The notes below the pieces were generated by a model, which saw nothing but the letters and a program-made list of their open reading frames with translations, had not been told where the DNA came from and made no database searches. Positions 1-5,136 of a DNA stretch of 5,136 bases are shown in pieces. The stretch covers positions 1 to 5,136 of the forward strand of contig CAKTGW010000103.1 in NCBI GenBank assembly GCA_934561725.1. The letters are read 5' to 3'. The translations under genes were made by a program, and so were the position numbers. Origin of the DNA: an uncultured Oscillospiraceae bacterium. Its GTDB lineage: Bacteria; Bacillota; Clostridia; Oscillospirales; Oscillospiraceae. Numbering within the stretch: the stretch's first letter is position 1; each line of letters begins with the position of its first letter.

Positions 1-11
1 ATGTAAAGCTT

Positions 12-1754
12 TTAAAGTTCGGGGGTTACGGGCTCTGCCGATGGTTCATCCGGCAGGAGCGGGGGCGTAGGTTCGGGCTGCACGGATACAGTTTCCTCCG
101 GCGTTGTCGCAGGTGTCTCCTCCGGCGTGGGGGTAGGTTCGGGGGTAGGAGAGGGAGACGGGGACGGAGAGGGAGACGGGGACGGAGAGGGAGACGGACT
201 GGGCTCATCCTTCTTGTGCAGATGGTAGCGGCTGTCGGACTCCTTGTTTTTGCTGAGCAGCTTGCCGTCTGCGTCATAGACGGAGCGATAGGACGTAACG
301 CCGGTACTGCCATCGGCATTGACCCAGGATTCCGTGGTCATCTCCACATAGCTGCCGTCTGTATCCGTTCCGAGGATCTTTACATGGCAGAGGCCGTTGC
401 TTACAGAGGCCTGGATCTTGACGGGGTATTCCCGGTTGTTGACAAATTTAAACTCCGGACCGCCCCAGCTTACAGTCGCGTCCAGGCCGGCGGGAATGTA
501 ATTCACGCCGAAATAGTGGCAGGTGCGGGAGGTGATCTTCAGATTGGAATACAGAGTGCAGTAATAGAGCGTAGAGGAGACCTGGCAGATGCCACCGCCG
601 ATCTCCTGCACGACCTCACCGCCGGAATAGGCGCCGGCGGCCTGATACCCCGCCTCTGCGGTGCGCTTGCCCAGAGCCGTGTTATAAGAAAATTCGTCGC
701 CGGGATTGAGGACCAGCTCATCAATGGAGGCACAGGCCAGCTTTACATTGTTCAGACGGGCTGCCGAGCTTCCGCTCAGACTGGTGGATTTTTCGGCCAG
801 CACATCTGCAAAGAGCCGGCTGTTCAGCTCATCGGCGGTGATCTCCGGCTCTGTCAGGATCAGGGGGATAACGACTTTTTCGCCCGGCGCGGCGTTGTCC
901 CACATGGACTGGGCTGCGGCCAGATCAAAGCGCACGCCGACGACATCGTCACCGGCTGCGTGTGTCTCCGGATCATACTCGGCGTTTTTTGGCTCCTTGA
1001 ATACAGTGTCATAGATGCTTTGCAGATCGATGCTCTCATCACCGGTGCTTTGAGGTGTGTAGGTCACGCTGCCATAGCTGCCGCTTTCCAGCGCGTTCAT
1101 GACCAGAGTGTAAATCTCTGTTTCGTCCAGCACGATGCCCTTTGCGCCTTTGACGGCGGTGATCTCCGTATCACCGATCTCCAGACCGGAGCCCATAAGC
1201 TCCGCGTTTACAGCCTGTACCTCTGTGGATACGGCCTGCCGGACATAATCGTCGTTGATCTGCTGAATACTGCCGATTGCCGGGGCGTAGCCATTGACCA
1301 TACAGCGCAGATAGGTGAGCAGGCTCTGCGCCGGATTGCCGTCACGGCCATAGGCATACAGAGCGGCTGCGGCGTCGATAGGCTGAGAGGAGGATACGGC
1401 CTCCCGAACCGAGACAGTCAAGGTATGTCCCAGCGGGAGCGCGACGGATACGGCATCGCTGCCGCTGCCATAGCCGGCCTGTTCAAGTGCGTCACCGGCC
1501 TCGGTAATGGTCATCCCGCCCACGTCAACACCAAAGAACGTGATATTTGGATAGATGGTCTCCAGATCCTGAACATGGATAGCAAAAAGGGCGGCGCCGA
1601 AGAAAAGCAGGGCAATCATCAATACAGCGGCGATGATGCCGGCGTGATTCTTTTTCTTCCGTTTAGGGACCCGGGGCGCCTCATGGCTCGGCGCAGCGCG
1701 CCGGGTGGAGGGGGATCTGGTCGTGCTTTTTGTTGCCTGATTGATTTTGCTCAT
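12..1754 (-). CDS. Membrane-anchored VanW-family protein with peptidoglycan-binding-like region and Pro-Ser tail
   Basis: A 580-residue extracytoplasmic protein. The N-terminus is Ser/Thr/Arg-rich and cytoplasmic in character, followed by a basic stop (KRKKKN, about 31-36) and one hydrophobic segment (about 38-61), giving an uncleaved signal-anchor with the rest outside. Residues of about 73-310 resemble the YoaR-type region with PG_binding_4-like modules (FFGVDVGGMTITEA near the start). The VanW domain spans about 335-463, with NPGDEFSYN and the signature EIGGGICQVSSTLY, whose Cys is residue 390. A segment YRSVYDADGKLL (about 489-500) follows, then a low-complexity tail from 518 with nine Pro-Ser pairs and Pro/Thr/Glu-rich sequence. 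There is no LPxTG sorting signal or C-terminal membrane segment. The family is named after an accessory gene of vanB clusters, but its biochemical role is unclear and nothing here indicates vancomycin resistance. The ATG at 1754 has a good ribosome binding site; an upstream in-frame ATG at 1829 would overlap hemW by 71 bases and is disfavoured. Confidence 0.93.
   Translation of the reverse strand: MSKINQATKSTTRSPSTRRAAPSHEAPRVPKRKKKNHAGIIAAVLMIALLFFGAALFAIHVQDLETIYPNITFFGVDVGGMTITEAGDALEQAGYGSGSDAVSVALPLGHTLTVSVREAVSSSQPIDAAAALYAYGRDGNPAQSLLTYLRCMVNGYAPAIGSIQQINDDYVRQAVSTEVQAVNAELMGSGLEIGDTEITAVKGAKGIVLDETEIYTLVMNALESGSYGSVTYTPQSTGDESIDLQSIYDTVFKEPKNAEYDPETHAAGDDVVGVRFDLAAAQSMWDNAAPGEKVVIPLILTEPEITADELNSRLFADVLAEKSTSLSGSSAARLNNVKLACASIDELVLNPGDEFSYNTALGKRTAEAGYQAAGAYSGGEVVQEIGGGICQVSSTLYYCTLYSNLKITSRTCHYFGVNYIPAGLDATVSWGGPEFKFVNNREYPVKIQASVSNGLCHVKILGTDTDGSYVEMTTESWVNADGSTGVTSYRSVYDADGKLLSKNKESDSRYHLHKKDEPSPSPSPSPSPSPSPSPSPTPEPTPTPEETPATTPEETVSVQPEPTPPLLPDEPSAEPVTPEL
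148..197 (-). repeat. 18-bp tandem repeat encoding Pro-Ser pairs
   Basis: On the plus strand the 18-base unit GGAGAGGGAGACGGGGAC occurs at 148-165 and 166-183, with a partial third copy of 14 bases at 184-197. On the coding strand each unit gives three Pro-Ser pairs, part of a run of nine pairs in the tail of the VanW-family protein. The copies are identical at the nucleotide level, so recent slippage or unit duplication is more likely than selection on the protein alone. Changes by whole units keep the reading frame. Confidence 0.85.
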
Positions 1755-1758
1755 TTCT

Positions 1759-2955
1759 TTACCTCTTGGTTTGGCCCACTTCTTCGCGGACCCAGGGATT
1801 GCCGCTGAGCTTCTGCTCAGCCTGGGCATCCAGAAGAATGCCGATCAACTGATTGGAGACCAGAAAGCCGGTAGGCGTGAAATGCCAGCGGCCGTCCTGA
1901 CAGACGGCCCAGCCCCGCGCCTTCATCTTTTGCAGCATATCTTCCAGCCGGGAGAAATCACTGCGGTACACCTTATGGTATTCCTCGGCGCTTATTCCCA
2001 GAGTTGTGCGCATGCCCAGCATAATGTATTCGCAGGCGCGATCCAGCTGATCTACCTTTTCATATTCGTCTATAATACTGTCGTGATTTTCTATGCCGTC
2101 AATATAGCCCTTCAGGCTGCGTACATAGCTGTAGCGCAGGCCGTCGATACAGGAGTGGGCTGCGGGGCCGAAGCCGGCGTAGTCCTGAAGCCGCCAGTAT
2201 TTCAGATTGTGGCGGGATTCATGTCTCTCCAGGCAGAAATTGGAGATCTCATATTGATTATAGCCATAGCGCTCCAGCGTTTCGACAGCGTACAGATACA
2301 TATCTGCCTGATCGTCGTCGCTGGGCATAATATCGCTGTCCCGGTAATTCCAGAGCGGGGTGCCCTCTTCCAGCTTCAGGCCGTAACAGGAGATGTGATC
2401 CGGCCGCAGAGCCATGGTGCGCGAGAGCGTATCGGCCCAGTCGTTGCGGCTCTGGCTGGGTAGGCCATAGATCAGATCCACACTGATATCTCCGAAGCCT
2501 GCCTCGCGGGCATTTTTTACGGCCTTGACAGCCTGCGCAAAATTGTGCCGCCGCCCGATGAATTTCAGAATATCATCATTGGCGGACTGGACGCCGATGC
2601 TGAGGCGGTTCACACCCTCGCTCAGCAGCAGCTTCATATCGCGCTTTGTGATGCTGTCCGGATTGACTTCCACGGTGATCTCGGCGCTTTTCAGAAGCTT
2701 GGCATTTTTCTTGACGGTATTGAGCACGTCGCAGATGCGCTTTGCGCCGAAATAGCTGGGAGTGCCGCCGCCAAAATACAGCGTATCAATGTAATAAGGT
2801 GCCATCATGGCTGAGGATTCCTCAATATGCTGGCAGAGTGCACGCAAATATTTATTCATAAGGCCGCCGGTGCCGTTTGCGGAGTAGAAGTCGCAATAGC
2901 GGCACTTACTGGCACAGAAGGGGATGTGGATGTATATCCCCAGATGCTTATCCAT
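1759..2955 (-). CDS. hemW: Radical SAM heme chaperone HemW
   Basis: This is a 398-residue radical SAM protein of the HemN/HemW family. HemW proteins bind heme and are thought to deliver it to target proteins; many are misannotated as oxygen-independent coproporphyrinogen III oxidase. The iron-sulfur cluster motif is C14-x3-C18-x2-C21-x-F, near the N-terminus within YIHIPFCASKCRYCDF. The residue after the third Cys pair is Phe, where true HemN carries a fourth Cys, so HemW is favoured. Further features are GGGTP (62-66), the SAM-domain segments EVNPDS and RLSIGVQS, DLIYGLP, the HNxxYW motif HNLKYW (249-254), and a HemN C-terminal domain to the end. I chose the ATG at 2955 because GGAG sits 6 bases upstream and the family normally begins a few residues before YIHIPFC. 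An in-frame ATG at 2967 would add four residues (MEKD) but has no visible ribosome binding site. A near-consensus promoter precedes the gene, and the VanW-family gene follows after 4 bases. Confidence 0.95.
   Translation of the reverse strand: MDKHLGIYIHIPFCASKCRYCDFYSANGTGGLMNKYLRALCQHIEESSAMMAPYYIDTLYFGGGTPSYFGAKRICDVLNTVKKNAKLLKSAEITVEVNPDSITKRDMKLLLSEGVNRLSIGVQSANDDILKFIGRRHNFAQAVKAVKNAREAGFGDISVDLIYGLPSQSRNDWADTLSRTMALRPDHISCYGLKLEEGTPLWNYRDSDIMPSDDDQADMYLYAVETLERYGYNQYEISNFCLERHESRHNLKYWRLQDYAGFGPAAHSCIDGLRYSYVRSLKGYIDGIENHDSIIDEYEKVDQLDRACEYIMLGMRTTLGISAEEYHKVYRSDFSRLEDMLQKMKARGWAVCQDGRWHFTPTGFLVSNQLIGILLDAQAEQKLSGNPWVREEVGQTKR
1762..1767 (-). promoter_or_regulatory. Ribosome binding site of the VanW gene, overlapping the hemW end
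   Basis: AAGAGG on the minus strand encodes the last two hemW codons (Lys-Arg). It is followed at once by the hemW stop TAA (1759-1761) and, 7 bases after the motif, by the VanW-gene ATG at 1754. A ribosome ending hemW would sit on this site, which implies translational coupling. Confidence 0.8.
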
Positions 2956-2961
2956 ATCTTT

Positions 2962-2965
2962 CTCC
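2962..2965 (-). promoter_or_regulatory. Ribosome binding site deciding the hemW start
   Basis: GGAG on the minus strand lies 6 bases before the ATG at 2955. It overlaps the alternative upstream ATG at 2967, which is itself preceded by AT-rich sequence (TTTTAATCGCTT) without a Shine-Dalgarno element. This favours the shorter protein beginning MDKHLGIYIHIPF. Confidence 0.7.
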
Positions 2966-2987
2966 ATAAGCGATTAAAATTCAGTTT

Positions 2988-3016
2988 ATCATATAACAGC
3001 CGTTTGCCGATGTCAA
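2988..3016 (-). promoter_or_regulatory. Sigma-A type promoter of hemW and the VanW gene
   Basis: Read on the minus strand, TTGACA (3011-3016) is a perfect -35 box. It is separated by exactly 17 bases from TATGAT (2988-2993), which is five of six to the -10 consensus. The predicted transcription start is the A near 2981, giving a leader of about 26 bases before the ATG at 2955. The -35 box begins only about 17 bases after the uvrB stop codon. This suggests that hemW and the downstream gene are expressed strongly and independently of uvrB. The boxes are seen directly; activity is inferred. Confidence 0.85.
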
Positions 3017-3033
3017 GGCAGAGCAACGGGAAA

Positions 3034-5001
3034 TCAGCCCTCGCCCCGCAGCTTGATCAACCGGTCACGCAGCACTGCCGCATACTCGAATTCCAGCATC
3101 TGCGAGGCCTTTTTCATTTCTTTTTCCAGACGGGCGATTTCTTCCATGCGCTCCCGGGCGGTCATTTTTACGCTGTCGCCCCGCTTGCGTTCCTCCTCGC
3201 CTGCGCTCATGTCCATCATAACGTCGCGCACGCTTTTGATGATGGTTTTGGGCGTGATGCCGTGACTTTCATTATAGGCCATCTGTTTTGCGCGGCGGCG
3301 GTTGGTCTCATCAATGGCAGCCCGCATGGAGCGGGTTTCTGTATCCGCATACATGATCACTGTACCGTCGGCATTGCGGGCGGCGCGGCCGATGGTCTGG
3401 ATCAAGCTGGTCTCACTGCGGAGAAAACCCTCCTTGTCGGCATCCAGAATGGCCACAAGGCTGACCTCCGGCAGATCCAGTCCCTCACGCAGAAGGTTGA
3501 TGCCCACAAGAACATCAAAGTCGCCCAGACGCAGAGAGCGGATGATCTCCATGCGCTCGATGGCGCCGATGTCGTGGTGCATATAGCGGCAGCGCAGACC
3601 GGCGCCGGTTAGATAACCGGTCAGATCCTCGGCCATACGCTTGGTGAGCGTTGTCACAAGAGTGCGCTCGTTTTTCTTTACGCGGCTTTGGATCTCGCCG
3701 ATCAGGTCGTCAATCTGTCCCTCTACCGGGCGGACAAGAATCTTGGGATCCAGCAGTCCGGTGGGACGGATGATCTGTTCTGCGATCTGGCCGGCGCGCG
3801 TATATTCATATTCGCCGGGCGTTGCAGAGACGTAAATAGCCTGATTGATGCGCTTTTGAAACTCTTCAAATTTCAGCGGGCGGTTATCGAAGGCCGAGGG
3901 CAGCCGGAAGCCATACTCCACCAGGTTTTCTTTCCGCGCCCGGTCGCCGGCATACATGGCCCGAACCTGGGGCAATGTCACGTGGCTCTCGTCTACGAAC
4001 AGCAGAAAGTCCTTTGGAAAGTAGTCCAGAAGCGTCATGGGCGGAGAACCGGGGGCACGGCCGGAGATGATCCGCGAATAGTTTTCTATGCCGGAGCAGT
4101 AGCCCAGCTCCTGCATCATTTCAATGTCATAATTTGTGCGCTGGGCAATGCGCTGAGCCTCCAGCAGCTTGCCGTTTTCCTTAAAGTACTGCACCCGTGC
4201 ATCGCATTCCGCACGGATCTCCACAATGGCTTTTTCCATTTTTTCTTTTGTGGTCACGTAGTGGCTGGCCGGCCAGATGGGAATGCTGCCCAAACGGCGC
4301 CGGGGCTTGCCGGTTACGGGATCGATTTCGCTGACCCGTTCGATCTCGTCTCCGAAAAATTCCACACGGACAGCGGCATTCTGCCAGTAGGCGGGCCAGA
4401 TCTCCATTGTGTCGCCCCGCACGCGGAACATGTTGCGCTCAAAAGCGATATCGTTGCGCTCATACCGCACGTCTACCAGCTTTCTGGCCAGATCAGAGAT
4501 AGAGATCTCGGCGCCGGTGGTGATGGGGACCATCATTTTTTCAAAATCGTCCGGCTCACCAAGACCATAAATGCAGCTTACAGAGGCGACAACGATCACG
4601 TCCCGGCGCTCCAGAAGCGAGGCGGTGGCGCTCAGACGCAGGCGGTCGATCTCTTCGTTGATAGAGGCGTCCTTTTCTATAAATGTGTCCGTATGAGGAA
4701 TATACGCCTCGGGCTGATAGTAATCATAGTAAGAGACAAAATACTCCACTGCATTGTCCGGAAAGAATTCCCGGAACTCGGCGCAGAGCTGAGCGGCCAG
4801 AGTTTTGTTGTGAGCAAGGATCAGCGCCGGGCGGTCCAGCTGCTCGATCACCTTGGCCATGGTATAGGTTTTGCCGGAGCCGGTCACACCCAGAAGGACC
4901 TGTTCCTCAAGCCCGTTCTTTACACCATTGACCAGCGTTTCGATCGCCTCCGGCTGATCGCCGGAAGGCGTGAACTTGCTTACAACATGAAACAATGACA
5001 T
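3034..5001 (-). CDS. uvrB: UvrABC system protein B (excinuclease ABC subunit B)
   Basis: UvrB is the damage-verifying helicase-like subunit of nucleotide excision repair. UvrA loads it at the lesion, it inserts a beta-hairpin between the strands, and it then recruits UvrC for dual incision in the cytoplasm. The 655-residue product matches the usual family length. Visible motifs are Walker A GVTGSGKT at residues 38-45, the tyrosine-rich beta-hairpin ([12 protein letters not shown], about 91-102), the Walker B type DESH box at 337-340, SATP at 392-395, the helicase segment [13 protein letters not shown] at 500-512, QTIGRAARN at 535-543, and a C-terminal UVR motif (about 617-652) that contacts UvrC. 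The ATG at 5001 is supported by a strong ribosome binding site 8 bases upstream and by the normal N-terminus ([11 protein letters not shown] at 10-20). One deviation: residues 474-480 read MHHDIGA, where relatives usually have a D-T pair in place of G-A. No uvrA is adjacent within the window. Identification is essentially certain. Confidence 0.99.
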   Translation of the reverse strand: MSLFHVVSKFTPSGDQPEAIETLVNGVKNGLEEQVLLGVTGSGKTYTMAKVIEQLDRPALILAHNKTLAAQLCAEFREFFPDNAVEYFVSYYDYYQPEAYIPHTDTFIEKDASINEEIDRLRLSATASLLERRDVIVVASVSCIYGLGEPDDFEKMMVPITTGAEISISDLARKLVDVRYERNDIAFERNMFRVRGDTMEIWPAYWQNAAVRVEFFGDEIERVSEIDPVTGKPRRRLGSIPIWPASHYVTTKEKMEKAIVEIRAECDARVQYFKENGKLLEAQRIAQRTNYDIEMMQELGYCSGIENYSRIISGRAPGSPPMTLLDYFPKDFLLFVDESHVTLPQVRAMYAGDRARKENLVEYGFRLPSAFDNRPLKFEEFQKRINQAIYVSATPGEYEYTRAGQIAEQIIRPTGLLDPKILVRPVEGQIDDLIGEIQSRVKKNERTLVTTLTKRMAEDLTGYLTGAGLRCRYMHHDIGAIERMEIIRSLRLGDFDVLVGINLLREGLDLPEVSLVAILDADKEGFLRSETSLIQTIGRAARNADGTVIMYADTETRSMRAAIDETNRRRAKQMAYNESHGITPKTIIKSVRDVMMDMSAGEEERKRGDSVKMTARERMEEIARLEKEMKKASQMLEFEYAAVLRDRLIKLRGEG

Positions 5002-5009
5002 CCGTTCTG

Positions 5010-5017
5010 CCCCCTTT
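5010..5017 (-). promoter_or_regulatory. Ribosome binding site of uvrB
   Basis: AAAGGGGG on the minus strand ends 8 bases before the ATG at 5001. It is a good Shine-Dalgarno match at normal spacing and fixes the uvrB start. Confidence 0.8.
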
Positions 5018-5034
5018 GTTTAAAACAGCATTTT

Positions 5035-5064
5035 AGTATACCACATCTGCGCGGAAAATGGAAA
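5035..5064 (-). promoter_or_regulatory. Probable extended -10 promoter of uvrB
   Basis: On the minus strand TATACT (5035-5040) is preceded directly by TGG, which forms an extended -10 (TGn) element. An 18-base spacer separates it from TTTCCA (5059-5064), four of six to the -35 consensus. The predicted start is near 5028-5029, leaving a short leader of about 27 bases with the uvrB ribosome binding site. The weaker -35 fits a promoter that relies on the extended -10 element. Confidence 0.65.
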
Positions 5065-5070
5065 CATTTT

Positions 5071-5087
5071 GGCGAACAAAGTTTGCC
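5071..5087. promoter_or_regulatory. Imperfect dyad resembling a LexA (SOS) operator upstream of uvrB
   Basis: GGCGAAC, AAA, GTTTGCC form a 17-base dyad with six of seven arm pairs matching. The GAAC and GTTT cores recall the Gram-positive LexA box GAAC-N4-GTTC/T, but the spacer here is 3 bases, not 4. It ends 6 bases upstream of the proposed -35 box of uvrB, a gene commonly under SOS control in Bacillota. The short spacer keeps confidence low; it could be a degenerate box or a site for another regulator. Confidence 0.3.
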
Positions 5088-5104
5088 GCATCTGCAATGA
5101 ATTG

Positions 5105-5123
5105 CCGCTGTTATCCGCAGCGG
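5105..5123. other. Short inverted repeat at the window edge
   Basis: CCGCTG (5105-5110) and CAGCGG (5118-5123) are perfect inverted arms with a 7-base loop. No T-tract follows on either strand, so it does not look like a rho-independent terminator. It may be a protein-binding dyad for uvrB or for a gene beyond the right edge, or simply chance. Confidence 0.3.
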
Positions 5124-5136
5124 AGCAGCATATACT

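Noticed and set aside
12..1754. Vancomycin resistance determinant
   Set aside because: The VanW domain alone does not give resistance. No vanH, ligase, vanX or vanRS genes are present, and such proteins are common in susceptible clostridia.
216..1808. Long open frame (530 codons) on the plus strand antisense to the VanW gene
   Set aside because: It lies wholly opposite a gene with a clear family signature and a ribosome binding site. Its translation shows no recognisable domain, and such antisense frames are expected from GC-rich codon bias.
1755..1829. N-terminal extension of the VanW protein from an ATG at 1829
   Set aside because: It would overlap the hemW coding end by 71 bases, adds an unrelated Arg/Pro-rich stretch, and is passed over in favour of the ATG at 1754 with its good ribosome binding site.
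1890..1909. Perfect 7-bp inverted repeat GGCCGTC...GACGGCC with a 6-base loop
   Set aside because: It is inside the hemW coding region (CQDGRW segment), with no following T-tract. Probably chance in GC-rich codons.
1759..2955. Oxygen-independent coproporphyrinogen III oxidase (HemN)
   Set aside because: The cluster motif is CxxxCxxCxF without the fourth Cys of HemN, and the HNxxYW motif typical of HemW is present.
3605..3620. Inverted repeat CCGGTTA-GA-TAACCGG
   Set aside because: It is inside uvrB and encodes part of LTGYLTGAG. The 2-base loop and lack of a T-tract argue against a terminator; likely coding coincidence.
3688..4998. Long open frame (436 codons) on the plus strand antisense to uvrB
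   Set aside because: It is a shadow of the highly conserved uvrB frame, with no domain or ribosome binding site of its own.
5058..5136. Short plus-strand frame starting METFWRTKF and running off the right edge
   Set aside because: It has no convincing Shine-Dalgarno site, only 26 codons are visible, and it overlaps the uvrB promoter region. Other frames here are open by chance too.
5020..5136. Possible C-terminus of an upstream minus-strand gene ending at TAA 5020-5022
   Set aside because: Two of the three minus frames are open over this short length, so openness is not informative. The stretch also contains the promoter elements of uvrB.

Overview
The window holds three complete protein genes, all on the minus strand and read from right to left: uvrB (5001 to 3034), hemW (best start 2955, end 1759) and a membrane-anchored VanW-family cell-envelope protein (best start 1754, end 12). 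There is almost no spare DNA. The gene-free stretches are 5002-5136 (uvrB upstream region, cut by the window edge), 2956-3033 (a promoter-bearing gap), 1755-1758 (4 bases) and 1-11. No RNA genes, insertion sequences, CRISPR arrays, attachment sites or rho-independent terminators are visible.

The likely source is a Gram-positive bacterium of the Bacillota, probably a clostridial anaerobe of the Oscillospiraceae type. The reasons are the moderately high GC content (judged by eye, somewhat above 50%), purine-rich Shine-Dalgarno sites, sigma-A type promoters, and an extracytoplasmic VanW/YoaR-like protein, a family common in clostridia. This is an inference from style and gene content, not from a database match.

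The window appears to contain two transcription units. uvrB has its own extended -10 promoter at 5035-5064, with an imperfect LexA-like dyad just upstream. hemW has an almost perfect sigma-A promoter (TTGACA, 17-base spacer, TATGAT) in the 78-base gap after uvrB. The VanW gene follows hemW by only 4 bases, and its ribosome binding site lies against the hemW stop codon, so the two are probably co-transcribed and translationally coupled. With no terminator after uvrB, read-through from uvrB into hemW is also possible.

The three genes do not form an obvious pathway: nucleotide excision repair, a radical-SAM heme chaperone, and an envelope protein of unknown exact role. I see no evidence for an undescribed defence or mobile system. 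The more unusual points are the Pro-Ser tail of the VanW protein, whose tandem-repeat DNA also forms a G-quadruplex-capable tract, the LexA-like dyad before uvrB, a small deviation in a UvrB helicase motif, and the hemW-vanW coupling.
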